Origin: Thecamonas trahens ATCC 50062
Taxonomy: Eukaryota; Apusozoa; Apusomonadida; Apusomonadidae
Assembly: GCF_000142905.1 (NCBI RefSeq)
Contig: NW_013657665.1
Span: forward strand, 76,164 to 140,163
Direction: 5' to 3'
Length of the DNA: 64,000 nucleotides
Positions 8,620 to 17,784 of this stretch are shown here, one piece after another (the first letter of the stretch is position 1; every line of letters begins with the position of its first letter). The translations under genes and the position numbers were made by a program. The notes beneath the pieces are model-generated. The model was not told where the DNA came from. It worked only from the letters and a program-made list of their open reading frames with translations, and searched no databases.

Positions 8620-11600
8620 ACGCCCAGACGCACCACCTCGTGCGAGAACCGTGCCTCACGCCCATGCCCTCGGCTGCCCCGGCCTCGGCTGCCCCGGCCT
8701 CGGCTGCCCCGGCCTCGGCTGCCCCGGCCTCGGATGCCCCGGCCTCGGCTGCCACGAGACTTGATCCGCCCGCGTCCACTGCCGATCATCCGAGTCTTGA
8801 TTGCCCGTCCACGTGGCTTTTCCTGCCGTTTCGTAGGTGTTGCGTGGGACCGCGAGGTCTCGGTAGGCTGCGCGTAGCGGGGAGAGCGTGGGGAGTGCCG
8901 CGCAAGCCGACCCCGGGTCCGCGGCAGCGCTCGCTCCGCAACGTTGTGCCCGTGCGCCTCCTTTCGTCCACGGAAAGCAAAAAACGGGACCACAGGCAGA
9001 AGGCTGTTGAGGGCCGCTGGCTTGGCGGGCGCGCTCGCCACTGGATCAGGCGATGCCAGCTCCTCGAGCGTGAGCGGTGTCGTCGGCGTTGCTGGGACCG
9101 CTCGCGCCACTGGCGACGGCTCTGACGACGGCGACGAGACCGCGTCAAGCGTTGTCGATGATGAGACAGACGAGACTGGTGAGACTGGCAACGGCAGAGT
9201 AGCAGTCTCACTGGGTGTTGCACTGTCGCTGTGGGCGCCCGGCTGGTTCTCGCACGGTGGTGATGACGACGCGTGTGCGGGGGGGCTGGTCGCAGTCTTG
9301 GGCTCGGGCTGGGGCTCGGGCGACGGCGATGCTGCAACCGGCGGTGGGTTGATCATCGACGACGTCCGCCGGTGGCCGCTGCTCCTTGGCCCGTTACGTG
9401 AGTCCGGTGAACCAGTCGCCGACGAGCTTGGCGATGACACCGCAGACGCGGTGCGGCGGTGCGTGAACCGGTGCCCGCCAGCCGCAGACGCGGTGCTGGC
9501 CGGTGTCGGCTTGCGGAGCGGCGACGGGCTCGGTGGCGACGTCGAGAGCGGCGACGGCGAGCCGAGCGGGCGAGCCCGGACCGTGGCCGCGCTCGACGCC
9601 GGTCGCGACCGCAACGCCTGCTTGGCCAGTTCGGACGCAGTCTCGTGGTCGAGCGACGTCGATGACGTCGGCGACGTCTGCGACCGGACTCGCATCCCGA
9701 TGCTCAGTGGCGACGGCTTGGTCGTCCTCCCCACGAGCGGCAGCTGGGCCGAGTTTGGCGACGTCTGCGACCGTGACCGCCCTCCGCTACTTGTGGGTGG
9801 GGCAACCACCGGGAGCGGTGTTGAGGCCTCGGCCGACGTCGCCCGCCCAAACGTGTCGTCAGCCTCGTCGTCAGAGACCGGGGACGCGAGGCTGGCTTGC
9901 ACGCCGGGAGAGATGGAGAGCGGCGAGGCTGACACTGCCCGTGGCTCGCGAGCATTGTCTGCTTGTCCCTGTGGAAGCGTCAGGACGTCCGGGGCTCCTG
10001 CCGCCTCCTGCTCTGGCCGAAGAACGACTGGGTTGGCCGGCGACGAGCCCGGCGGCTCGGCTGAGTTGGCGCGTGACGCCCGCGGCGAGTCGCGCGTTCC
10101 CAACGTCGACAGCGCCTCGGTCGATGCCGCCCGTGAGAGTTGCGGTGACTCGTGGTCAGGCTCGGCTGGCTCAGCCCGGTCGACTGACGCTGCTCGCGAC
10201 GGCGACCCGGTGCAACTGGATGTCGGCGACGAAGCCGACGGCGGCGAGCTGCTGCGGCCTCGCACGTCCACGGATCCAGTCTCGTGTGGCGGCGGCGTCG
10301 GAAGCTTGGTCTGCGGTGATGACACCGTAGCCGGTGCGTCGGGCGTGGTCGGTGTGACGGTCGTTTCTGGTCGAGGCGGCATCTGCGACTCGCGCATCGG
10401 CGACGCCGAACGTGACCTTGGTGGGGTCGCGCCTGTCACCAGCGCCCGCCGCAGCTCGATAGATGGCGACCAGCCGGGAGCGGGCTTGGTCTTGCGCGGC
10501 GGACTCTTGGGCGAGATCGGCGAGGTCGGCGACGGCGGCTTGGCGCCGGCCGGGTTAGGCGAGCGCCGGCGAATAGGGCGGACCGGCGACGGTGGGGCGT
10601 TGGTTGCCGGCGACGAGGGAACAGACACCGGCCGCGCAGGGCGCGACGCCGACCGCGATGGCTGCGACGGCGACTCGAGCGAGAGCTGCGCAAACCGTTC
10701 CGGCAACGAGTCGATCGACGTTGTCCGTGGCATGTGCCGGATTGGCGAGAGCTGCCGGACAGTAGCCGCAAGCGACGAGGTGAGTGAGGCCGACGAGTTA
10801 CCAGGCGCCGGGGAGGCGGGAGAGACCCCAATTTCCGGTAACGACGATGCAAAGACCAGCGCAGGGAGCGCGGCCTGGGCCTCGGTCGCGCGTGCAACCA
10901 TCGGGCCGACGCCGCTACCGCCGCGATCAGGCGGGCTGCCAGCGAGATCGTCGGGCGAGGCCGAGAGTGAGCTGGTGGAGCGGGCAGCGACAATGGCAAT
11001 GCCATCGTCCGAATCGTCGTCCGAGTCGGGGACGACGTTAAAGGTGAGCCGCGAGAACCGGCCGGGCACCCCGGCTACCGCCCGCTCGAGCGACGAAATC
11101 CAAGCGTCGCGGGCAGCGTCCGAGGGGAAGACCAGCTCAATGCCGCGCACCATGCCCATCGAGTAGAGGACAAGTCGAGCCCGGGGGTGGATGGAGACCC
11201 GCGAGAGGTCGGCGAGCTTGGCCGAGTCGGTGGCCACAAGGTCGATGTCGAGCGTCGACGCCGAGTGGGAGGTTGCCCGGATGACCTCGAGGAACGAGTC
11301 ATACAGAACCAGGTGCTGCCACGAGAGAAAGCCCTTGATCTTGTCGCCATCGAGGGTTACGTCATCGATGACCGCCGCACCACGACGGCGGCGGTCCTGC
11401 AACCGCGCTGCAACGGCGGCAAAGAACTGGTGGCGCTCAATGAGCGAGAGCGCGCGCCCGGCGAGGCTGGCCAGAATGGTGGCATTGAGGCCGAGGACCC
11501 GCGCGTCGGGGTGCGAGGTGGTGGTGAGCGCCGCGATGCGGCAAATTTGCCGGTGCGCGTTGACGAGTCGGACTAGTGGAAGGAGCAAGTAGGCCTCGAC

Positions 11601-12272
11601 CGAGTGGAGCGACGGCGACATGACAACAACATCACCCAGCGCCAGGTCGTCGTCGTCGGCCATTCCTGTCCGCGTGTCGATGGCCGAAGGATGCGACGCC
11701 GGCGCAGAGTCGACCGAGTGGCGGGCAAAGCGGGGCGGCCGCGACGGCGTCGCCGGCTCGTGGAGCGAGACCTGCGACATCAACGTCGTCTCCTGGGCGC
11801 CGGCGCCAAGCGCAAAGAAGGTCCAAAACAAGACAAAGTCCTCCACTCGGGTCCACGCCATGGCCCGCTGCCAGGCATCGAGCATGCGAGTCATCACCGC
11901 GGACATCTTGGGCATGTAGTGGAGGAGGATGGGCGCGAGGACAAACGACGAGGCGGTGGCGCCAAAGTCGTCGACAAACATCTTTGACGCCACCAAAACG
12001 CCCTTGATGCGGCCAAAGCAGCGAGCGAGGGCGTGGATGTCGATGCGGAGCGAGTCGACTTGCGCCAGCTTGCGGAGCCGGGTCTGGCCCGGGACCACGC
12101 CCGGATGCCGAGACGTTCCGTTTCTCAGCGCACTCAGTGCACGCAGAGTATCGTCCTCAGCCTCAAGAAACGCTGCAAACATCAATTGTCGTGCCGCCAG
12201 CTGAGCATCCACCACGGCCGGCGACGATGCCGGCGCAGGTGGTGATGCTGCTTGTCCAACAGACGGGGCCAT
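8613..12272 (-). CDS. DH-PH (RhoGEF-like) protein with long Ser/Pro-rich tail
   Basis: A 1,219-codon frame. Residues ~25-240 resemble a Dbl-homology domain: AFLEAEDDTLRALSAL, a helix with HYMPKMSAVMTRMLDAWQRA, and the CR3-like YLLLPLVRLVNAHRQICRI. It is interrupted by a Ser/Pro/Asp insert around residues 165-210. A PH-like module follows (about 290-400: KGFLSWQHLVLYDSFLEVI ... AARDAWISSLERAV). The remaining ~800 residues are disordered, Ser/Pro/Thr-rich, and end in RGRGS repeats encoded by a 15-bp minisatellite. The family activates Rho GTPases, but the DH match is by eye and moderate. The 3' end overlaps the ATG2 stop by 7 bp. The N-terminus may be incomplete: sequence at about 12300-12730 on this strand has protein-like frames and a good acceptor-like site, but I could not join it in frame. 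Confidence 0.62.
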   Translation of the reverse strand: MAPSVGQAASPPAPASSPAVVDAQLAARQLMFAAFLEAEDDTLRALSALRNGTSRHPGVVPGQTRLRKLAQVDSLRIDIHALARCFGRIKGVLVASKMFVDDFGATASSFVLAPILLHYMPKMSAVMTRMLDAWQRAMAWTRVEDFVLFWTFFALGAGAQETTLMSQVSLHEPATPSRPPRFARHSVDSAPASHPSAIDTRTGMADDDDLALGDVVVMSPSLHSVEAYLLLPLVRLVNAHRQICRIAALTTTSHPDARVLGLNATILASLAGRALSLIERHQFFAAVAARLQDRRRRGAAVIDDVTLDGDKIKGFLSWQHLVLYDSFLEVIRATSHSASTLDIDLVATDSAKLADLSRVSIHPRARLVLYSMGMVRGIELVFPSDAARDAWISSLERAVAGVPGRFSRLTFNVVPDSDDDSDDGIAIVAARSTSSLSASPDDLAGSPPDRGGSGVGPMVARATEAQAALPALVFASSLPEIGVSPASPAPGNSSASLTSSLAATVRQLSPIRHMPRTTSIDSLPERFAQLSLESPSQPSRSASRPARPVSVPSSPATNAPPSPVRPIRRRSPNPAGAKPPSPTSPISPKSPPRKTKPAPGWSPSIELRRALVTGATPPRSRSASPMRESQMPPRPETTVTPTTPDAPATVSSPQTKLPTPPPHETGSVDVRGRSSSPPSASSPTSSCTGSPSRAASVDRAEPAEPDHESPQLSRAASTEALSTLGTRDSPRASRANSAEPPGSSPANPVVLRPEQEAAGAPDVLTLPQGQADNAREPRAVSASPLSISPGVQASLASPVSDDEADDTFGRATSAEASTPLPVVAPPTSSGGRSRSQTSPNSAQLPLVGRTTKPSPLSIGMRVRSQTSPTSSTSLDHETASELAKQALRSRPASSAATVRARPLGSPSPLSTSPPSPSPLRKPTPASTASAAGGHRFTHRRTASAVSSPSSSATGSPDSRNGPRSSGHRRTSSMINPPPVAASPSPEPQPEPKTATSPPAHASSSPPCENQPGAHSDSATPSETATLPLPVSPVSSVSSSTTLDAVSSPSSEPSPVARAVPATPTTPLTLEELASPDPVASAPAKPAALNSLLPVVPFFAFRGRKEAHGHNVAERALPRTRGRLARHSPRSPRYAQPTETSRSHATPTKRQEKPRGRAIKTRMIGSGRGRIKSRGSRGRGIRGRGSRGRGSRGRGSRGRGSRGHGREARFSHEVVRLGVH
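8671..8745. repeat. 15-bp minisatellite (5 copies)
   Basis: Five consecutive copies of a 15-base unit of the form CGGCTGCCCCGGCCT (one with a single substitution), followed by a partial copy. It lies just past the ATG2 stop. On the minus strand it is read in frame as repeating Gly-Arg-Gly-Ser-Arg at the C-terminus of the RhoGEF-like protein. Confidence 0.95.
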
Positions 12273-13036
12273 GGGATGGTCACCGTCGGCGTCAGGTTCG
12301 AGTCGGAGACTCCTGCTTCATCTCTTGAAGGAGAGCCTTCTGCCATCATGGCTTCAGTCGCAGCAGAGACTACTTGCCCGTCCTCGCCCACCACAACCAC
12401 CTCGCCAATCCATGGCACCTCGGTCACCTGGGCCGACGGCAGGGGGTGGGGTGCCCGGCGGGGGGTGACCATGTACATTGTCGCGCCCGCCTTCCTCCCT
12501 CTCCTCACCTACTCCGTGTCCCTGCTCATGACCATTCTCTCGTCTTCCAACGTGACCTTGCCCTTGTCCCTTGGTGGGGAGACTGAGCATGGTGGGGTGG
12601 AGTGCCACAGGACAGCGTCGGCTGTCACCGAGGGCGAGTGTGTGAGTGCGCCCGCCATCAGACTTGAAGCCAACGAATCACCCGAGTCGCCCGACAGTGT
12701 GGGGCGGTTACGGGGAGCCATGACGAACTGATCAGGACGGGCAAAGGTCAAAAAGTGGGAAGGTGGCTGTTTACAGAATCCGGTTGTACACGTCCTACTA
12801 GCTACTTGGCTGCATCTCGCGCTGTGGGTGATACTCAGGGACGAGATCCGGAGCCGCCACGTGACGAAAAAGGTCGTGAATCAGCGGCAGGGACAGCTTG
12901 CGTGATCAGCGGTTTGCGCCGACCTGTCCTCGATCGAGGCAAAAGTGGCCACCGCGGGGCAGGGGGGGGGGGGGAGGGGGGGGAGGAGGAGAGCTAGAAT
13001 GGGGATCACCCTTTACTATGTGTGGGTGTGTGTGTA

Positions 13037-13087
<51 letters not shown>

Positions 13088-13407
13088 CGGCTACAAATAG
13101 ACTAGCCCATCGCCAGTGTGATCGTCCTTGCTGCGGCCACATTGCCTCGCACGCAAACCAAGTCGATCCACCCTGGTCATGTCCAGCAAGCCGAGCGAGC
13201 ATCTATGCTGATCATGAACACTACATTGTCGTCATTGTAACGAAATGTGATGTGCCTCATCCATGGCGCAACATCCTTCCATCTCGCAATATGTGGTACC
13301 GGGACGGGTTGTTGTCGTCAGCCCCGTACGGCGAGCCAGAAGTGAGTCGGCGAGGTGAGCCTTGACTTCGACCTCGACGACATCTCTCCAGACATCATCG
13401 AGGGAGC
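12273..13407. other. Divergent intergenic region RhoGEF-like/SepSecS
   Basis: About 1.1 kb between divergent genes. It contains a G13 run (12962-12974, i.e. C13 on the RhoGEF sense strand) and a TG microsatellite (13021-13086). Minus-strand frames at 12300-12460 (VTEVPWIGEVVVVGEDGQ) and 12511-12721 look protein-like and may be 5' exons of the RhoGEF-like gene. The former is preceded on the minus strand by a pyrimidine-rich acceptor ending at 12428. No in-frame join was found, so they are not called as coding. Confidence 0.4.
13021..13086. repeat. TG dinucleotide microsatellite
   Basis: About 66 bases of almost pure TG with three interruptions near its 5' end, upstream of SepSecS. Simple-sequence repeat, no coding role. 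Confidence 0.95.
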
Positions 13408-14910
13408 ATGGATGAAGGCAACCTGAAACTCGCACAAGAGTTTCTTCCTGAAGAGTATGTGCGACAAGGAGGTGTGTCACTGGGCGGACGGGCCCGTGCG
13501 GTGCGGAGTCTCCTGTCGCAGCGACAGCTGCCGAGACAGGGCTGGAACGAGGCGAGCATCAGTGCCTTTCTCGATGAGCTGGCGACGATGGACTCGAACA
13601 ACTTTGCTGATCGTGCTGGTGTTGGTGAGCGGGAGGCTCGCGTGTTCTCGCCGCTGGTAGCTCGGAGACACTTTGGACTCGGCCATGGCGTCGGCCGATC
13701 GGGCGAGCTAGCTGCTGTCCAGCCCAAGGCTGCCGGATCATCGCTGATGTACAAGCTGGCCAACGCTCTTGTTCTGCACGCGCTTCGGCTGGCAGGCATG
13801 CGGGTCGCAAAGAAAGCCATCATTGTGCCGACCGCCACGGGTATGGCGCTCGTTCTCTGTCTCCTTGCGCTCTGTGCGCAGGACGAGGAGGCCAACCGCG
13901 AGGAGCACGGCTCGAGTGCTGACGATGGTGGGGCAAGTGAGAGCAGACACGCGCGGCGGTACGTCATCTGGCCGCGGATCGACCAAAAGACGGCGTTCAA
14001 GGCCATCCTCACTGCGGGGCTCACGCCGCTGGTGGTGGAGCCGCGCAAGTGCCCACGCGGAAGCGACGCGCTGGTCACCGACGTCGACGGCGTGCGGGCA
14101 GCGATCGAGTCGGTCGGCGCCGACAACGTGCTGTGCATTCTCTCGACCACCTCTTGCTTTGCGCCGCGAACGCCCGACAAGGTGGTGGCGCTGGCGGAGT
14201 TGGCGTCCGAGTACGGCATCGGGCATGTGGTCAACAACGCGTACGGTGTGCAGTCGCGGCGTTGCATGGGTCTGCTCAACGAGGCTGCACGGGTCGGCCG
14301 GCTAGATGCCTTTGTCCAAAGCACTGACAAGAACTTTATGGTGCCGGTCGGCGGCGCCGTGGTGGCATCGGCTAACAAGGCCTTTGTTGACGCCGTCTCG
14401 CTGCTCTACCCGGGGCGCGCGTCGGCGGCACCCATCGTCGACCTCTTCATCACCCTGCTGGCCATGGGCGAGGAGGGATGGACCGAGCTGCTGGCCTCGC
14501 GGGCCGACGTCTTTGGCTACGCACAGGCCGAGTTGGCCCAGGTCGCTGAGCGGACTGGGCTCCGCCTCCTCGACGTGCGCGGCAACGACATCTCGATGGC
14601 GCTCTCGCTTGACGCGCTGAGCTCCGAGTGCGGCGGCGACGACGATGCCGTCACCATGCTCGGCTCGATGCTGTTTGTGCGCTCGGTTTCGGGCGCCCGC
14701 GTCGTTGTCCCGTCCAAGACCAAGACCATCGGCCCGGTCACGTTTGCCCACTACGGGTCGCACTCGTCGGCCTCGTCCGAGCCGTACGTCAACGTCGCCG
14801 CCGCCATTGGCATGACCTCCACGGACATCGACCGCTTCGTTGTCCGCTTTGAGAAGACGCTCGCCGCGTGGCGCAAGGCACACGCCTCCCCGAGCACCAG
14901 CACCTCCTGA
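13408..14910 (+). CDS. SEPSECS: O-phosphoseryl-tRNA(Sec) selenium transferase (SepSecS)
   Basis: A 500-residue, intronless, PLP-dependent enzyme, the same length as human SEPSECS (501). It converts phosphoseryl-tRNA(Sec) plus selenophosphate to Sec-tRNA(Sec), the last step of selenocysteine synthesis. Conserved blocks in order: EEYVRQGG near the N-terminus, LATMDSNNF, GVGEREARV, the phosphate-loop region GHGVGRSGELAAVQPKAAGSS, YVIWPRIDQKTAFK, STTSCFAPR, VVNNAYGVQS, and the Schiff-base lysine in STDKNFMVPVGG (K308). Further on are YPGRASA and LGSMLFVRSVSGARVV. An acidic/Ser insert follows LCLLALCAQ. The start ATG gives an N-terminus that aligns with the human protein. Its presence implies the organism decodes some UGA codons as selenocysteine. 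CEP20 follows on the same strand after 247 bp, probably as an independent gene. Confidence 0.97.
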   Translation: MDEGNLKLAQEFLPEEYVRQGGVSLGGRARAVRSLLSQRQLPRQGWNEASISAFLDELATMDSNNFADRAGVGEREARVFSPLVARRHFGLGHGVGRSGELAAVQPKAAGSSLMYKLANALVLHALRLAGMRVAKKAIIVPTATGMALVLCLLALCAQDEEANREEHGSSADDGGASESRHARRYVIWPRIDQKTAFKAILTAGLTPLVVEPRKCPRGSDALVTDVDGVRAAIESVGADNVLCILSTTSCFAPRTPDKVVALAELASEYGIGHVVNNAYGVQSRRCMGLLNEAARVGRLDAFVQSTDKNFMVPVGGAVVASANKAFVDAVSLLYPGRASAAPIVDLFITLLAMGEEGWTELLASRADVFGYAQAELAQVAERTGLRLLDVRGNDISMALSLDALSSECGGDDDAVTMLGSMLFVRSVSGARVVVPSKTKTIGPVTFAHYGSHSSASSEPYVNVAAAIGMTSTDIDRFVVRFEKTLAAWRKAHASPSTSTS

Positions 14911-15157
14911 AATGCCCTGCTGTGACTACATCATCTCGAGCATGAGGCGGACTCGGGGGGCCGCCGCGCCGTAAACGTTTTTGCTGGCGACGCAATTTCC
15001 CGCGCCAACCATTCATCCAACTTTCGCGCCAAAACGCCTCATAGCGACAACGAGTCGGCAGGCGAGGGAGAGAGCGACAAGGCGGCGAGGCAGGGTGGTG
15101 AAAAGGCAGACCGGCGAGGAGTACGGAGAGCAAAGCAAAGGCTACACCTCTCCCATT

Positions 15158-15697
15158 ATGTCTCTAGAGGCACTCAAGGATGCGCTGCGGAGCTCGCTGG
15201 AGGCTTCCGGGGCTCTGGAGGAGGCGCGTGCGGGGATGAGGGCGCAGGTGTATGAAGCCCTCGTGGGCGGGGAGGGTGGCGACGGCGGTGCGGGAGGAGC
15301 TGGAGCAGTGCCTGTCTCTCAAGCCAATCTCATTCTCAATGAGCTCATTGCAGAGTATCTGGCGTACAATGGTTACCATCATACTCTCTCGGTCTTTGCT
15401 CCGGAATCGGCTCTTCCTCATGATCGCATCGCTCCGCAAGTCCTCCGATCTCAGCTGAGGCTCCCTCTTGCTCATCCAGAGGCGGCAAACTTGCCCATTC
15501 TCTACCAAGCGCTGGCGGGCATGCAAGACTCGGTCCGTTCTCGTCCGCCGGTATCGGCTGCCGAGCCGACTCGCGCGCCTGCTTACGATATGACCGACAA
15601 CGCGTTTGAGCAAGAGTCGGACGACGACGACAATGACGCCAGCGGCAACCATGCCGGCTATGCCCATGCGCCGGGTGGTCTTGCCTTTGATATGTGA
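15158..15697 (+). CDS. CEP20: CEP20/FOR20-type centriolar satellite protein (LisH)
   Basis: A 179-residue protein. The N-terminus (LEALKDALRSSLEASGALEE) and the LisH/FOP-type dimerisation segment NLILNELIAEYLAYNGYHHT (about residues 54-86) match CEP20 (FOPNL/FOR20) in order and spacing. The C-terminus is acidic and disordered. In animals and ciliates the protein acts at centriolar satellites and basal bodies in ciliogenesis, so it fits a flagellated cell. The ATG at 15158 was chosen because it begins at the conserved helix; the frame is open further upstream but that part is Arg-rich and has no family similarity. It is convergent with the first PH protein, with 35 bp between stops. OFD1 and FOP share the LisH fold but are much longer. 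Confidence 0.85.
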   Translation: MSLEALKDALRSSLEASGALEEARAGMRAQVYEALVGGEGGDGGAGGAGAVPVSQANLILNELIAEYLAYNGYHHTLSVFAPESALPHDRIAPQVLRSQLRLPLAHPEAANLPILYQALAGMQDSVRSRPPVSAAEPTRAPAYDMTDNAFEQESDDDDNDASGNHAGYAHAPGGLAFDM

Positions 15698-15732
15698 TGC
15701 GCTCGTAGTTGAAATGAGGCGCGTGTGGCGCG

Positions 15733-17409
15733 CTACGGAGTGTACGGCGGCGGCGCCTCGAGGAGTGACGCCGACGAGACGTTCGCAAACGCACCGATGT
15801 CGACGGCGACGCCTGGAACGCCGGCTCCACCAGGAGGTGCAGCAGGTGTGAAGAGCGCGGGCTGGGCTTGCGCCGGCATGTAGACCTTGGCCGCCCCGCC
15901 CCCGCCTGCGGGCGGCGCAGACGGCGGCGGCGCAGACGGCGGCGGCGCAGACGGCGGCGGCGCAGACGCGTCAGCCGGCGGGGCCGACGGCTGTGGCGGC
16001 GGCGCAGCAGCAGCGGCGGCGCGCTGCGCTGGCGTGAGGTAAAACTCGTCAAAGAGCATGCCGATGTCCAGGCCGGCAAGCTCGTTGTCGGTGAGGAGGC
16101 GCGAGAAGGTCTTGTGGAACTCACTTACCTGCTTCTCGCGCATTTCGCCGTTGGCGACTGCAATGGCAAGGTTGGTCTGGATGGCAGCGATCCAGGCATC
16201 GCGCTCGGCGGCCGTCGTACACTGAAAGTAGTAGGTGCGCGCGCGCGTAGCCTCTCGAGCAGCGTTGATCTTGGAGGCCATCGAGAAGACTGACGATGTG
16301 GACACGATGTCAACCATATCATTGGCCATCTCGCCGTGGCGCGCCGGAATGTGGATGGCAAAGACGTTGTCGCGGCCGACGACGCCAAGCGTGGGCGAGA
16401 CAACCGACATGGGCGAGACCATCATCTTGAACACTGACGGGTTTTGGGCCTTGAGTTCGAACGCGTCCTTTTGCCGTGGCGTCGTGGATTCGACCGCGGA
16501 CACCGTCGAGCCGGCGCCAAAGGTGAAGACGCCGCGGGCGAGTGCGGCGTCGCTGGCCTCAGCCTCGGTCTTGTAGTACGAGAAGACCGAGCCGATCATG
16601 ACAAGGAACCGCTTTTGCCACCGCGCCGAGCCTGTAATCGCCATCCGGGCCTTTGAGAGCTTGACGACGTTGCCGGCACGGTTGACCGGCTCGGCCGGGA
16701 GCTGAGCGCGTCGGGCGGCCGACTCGGCGGCCGACGTCCACTTCTTGGGCCCGGGAATGTCGGCAAAGCCGCCGGCCTCGGTCATGATGATCAGCTGGCC
16801 GCCCTGCTTCGAGATTGACGAGCCGTCCGGCAAGGTGGCAAACTTGACCGGCCCGTCGGCGAAAAAGGTGTACCCGCCCGGGCCGACCGGCGGCTTCCAG
16901 TTGTCCCAATCAATGTCGTCGACATCGACAAAGTCGGCATCGCCGGGCTCCGGCGCCGGCGGTGCACTCGGGGTCCCGCCACTGCCGCTCGCTGCCGCTG
17001 CCATTGTTGCGTGCTGCATGGCGGTGACCTGCTGGGTGACGGCAACGCGGCGGGCGTTGGCCTCGCGCTGGCGACGGGCCGAGTCCTCGCGCATCCTCCG
17101 ATCGCGGTCCATCTGCTCGCGCTGCCGCCGCATCTGATCTTGCCGCAGCTGCTCCTGTTGTCGCCGCATCTGATCTTGCCGCATCTGCTCCTGTTGCCGC
17201 CGCATCTGCTCTTGCTGTCGCCGCATCTGCTCCTGCTGCTGCCTCCGCATCTGCTCCTGTTGCCGCCGCATTTGCTCCTGCTGCTGCCTCCGCATCTGCT
17301 CCTGCATCCGCATCTGGTTTTGACGCATCTGATCCTGCTGCCGCCGCATCTGATCTTGCCGCATCCGATCCTGCTGCATCCGCATCTGGTTCTGCTGTTG
17401 CCAATTCAT
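15733..17409 (-). CDS. PH-domain protein with Gln/Met/Arg repeat N-terminus (paralogue 1)
   Basis: 558 residues. Residues 1 to ~125 are a strongly periodic Q/M/R-rich repeat built on RRQQ-(D/E)QM, predicted to be one long charged helix. Next comes a Gly/aromatic module (GGYTFFADGPVKFATLPDGS) shared with the neighbouring gene. A PH-like domain follows at about 240-415, with ARWQKRFLVMIGSVFSYYK at its start and the closing helix AAERDAWIAAIQTNLA. The C-terminal region is Ala/Pro-rich with PSAPP repeats and ends in APPPYTP, a possible WW-domain (PPxY) ligand. PH domains usually bind phosphoinositides or proteins, so membrane recruitment is inferred. The catalytic role, if any, is unknown. The two PH genes stand head to tail, 375 bp apart, and share the GGYT module, the PH domain and a C-terminal DLDIGMLFDEF-like helix, so they look like a tandem duplication. 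Confidence 0.75.
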   Translation of the reverse strand: MNWQQQNQMRMQQDRMRQDQMRRQQDQMRQNQMRMQEQMRRQQQEQMRRQQEQMRRQQQEQMRRQQEQMRRQQEQMRQDQMRRQQEQLRQDQMRRQREQMDRDRRMREDSARRQREANARRVAVTQQVTAMQHATMAAAASGSGGTPSAPPAPEPGDADFVDVDDIDWDNWKPPVGPGGYTFFADGPVKFATLPDGSSISKQGGQLIIMTEAGGFADIPGPKKWTSAAESAARRAQLPAEPVNRAGNVVKLSKARMAITGSARWQKRFLVMIGSVFSYYKTEAEASDAALARGVFTFGAGSTVSAVESTTPRQKDAFELKAQNPSVFKMMVSPMSVVSPTLGVVGRDNVFAIHIPARHGEMANDMVDIVSTSSVFSMASKINAAREATRARTYYFQCTTAAERDAWIAAIQTNLAIAVANGEMREKQVSEFHKTFSRLLTDNELAGLDIGMLFDEFYLTPAQRAAAAAAPPPQPSAPPADASAPPPSAPPPSAPPPSAPPAGGGGAAKVYMPAQAQPALFTPAAPPGGAGVPGVAVDIGAFANVSSASLLEAPPPYTP

Positions 17410-17784
17410 GGTGTGTGTCTCTTCTTATTGAACAGAAAACGAGTCGCTCGGCACGAGAGTCCTCCGCCGTCGACGTAGAGTTCAAGCAAGCCGAGTCCAG
17501 GCAGACAACGTCCCAGCTCGGATGGTGCTATTGCCTACTAGTGAGGTGAGGTGAGTCGTGTGGTGCCTGGGTTGGGTGGTCGGGAGGGAGAGGGAGGGGG
17601 GGGGGGGTGGCGAATGGTGTCAACGTGGATCACGGGCACGTGCCAACCATTCCATGTCGATGGCGGCATGTCGACGGCGGCTTAACTGGATCTTTTTCTT
17701 GCTGCAGAGGCGCTACACTGTAGCTGCAGGAAGCTGGTGCAATGGTTGGTGTGTCGTGTTTGTGTACTTGCGGAGGGATACACA
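17410..17784. other. Intergenic spacer between tandem PH genes
   Basis: 375 bp between the stop of PH paralogue 2 and the start of PH paralogue 1 on the minus strand. It contains a G12 run at 17596-17607 (C12 on the sense strand of both genes). No other feature was recognised. Confidence 0.5.

Noticed and set aside
8944..11166. 740-codon plus-strand frame opposite the RhoGEF-like gene
   Set aside because: It is a mirror of a Ser/Pro-rich coding region. Its own translation is Gly/Asp/Ser low-complexity and no family or good start is seen.
14981..15157. 59-codon N-terminal extension of CEP20
   Set aside because: Arg/Thr-rich with no family similarity. The conserved CEP20 N-terminal helix begins right at the ATG at 15158.
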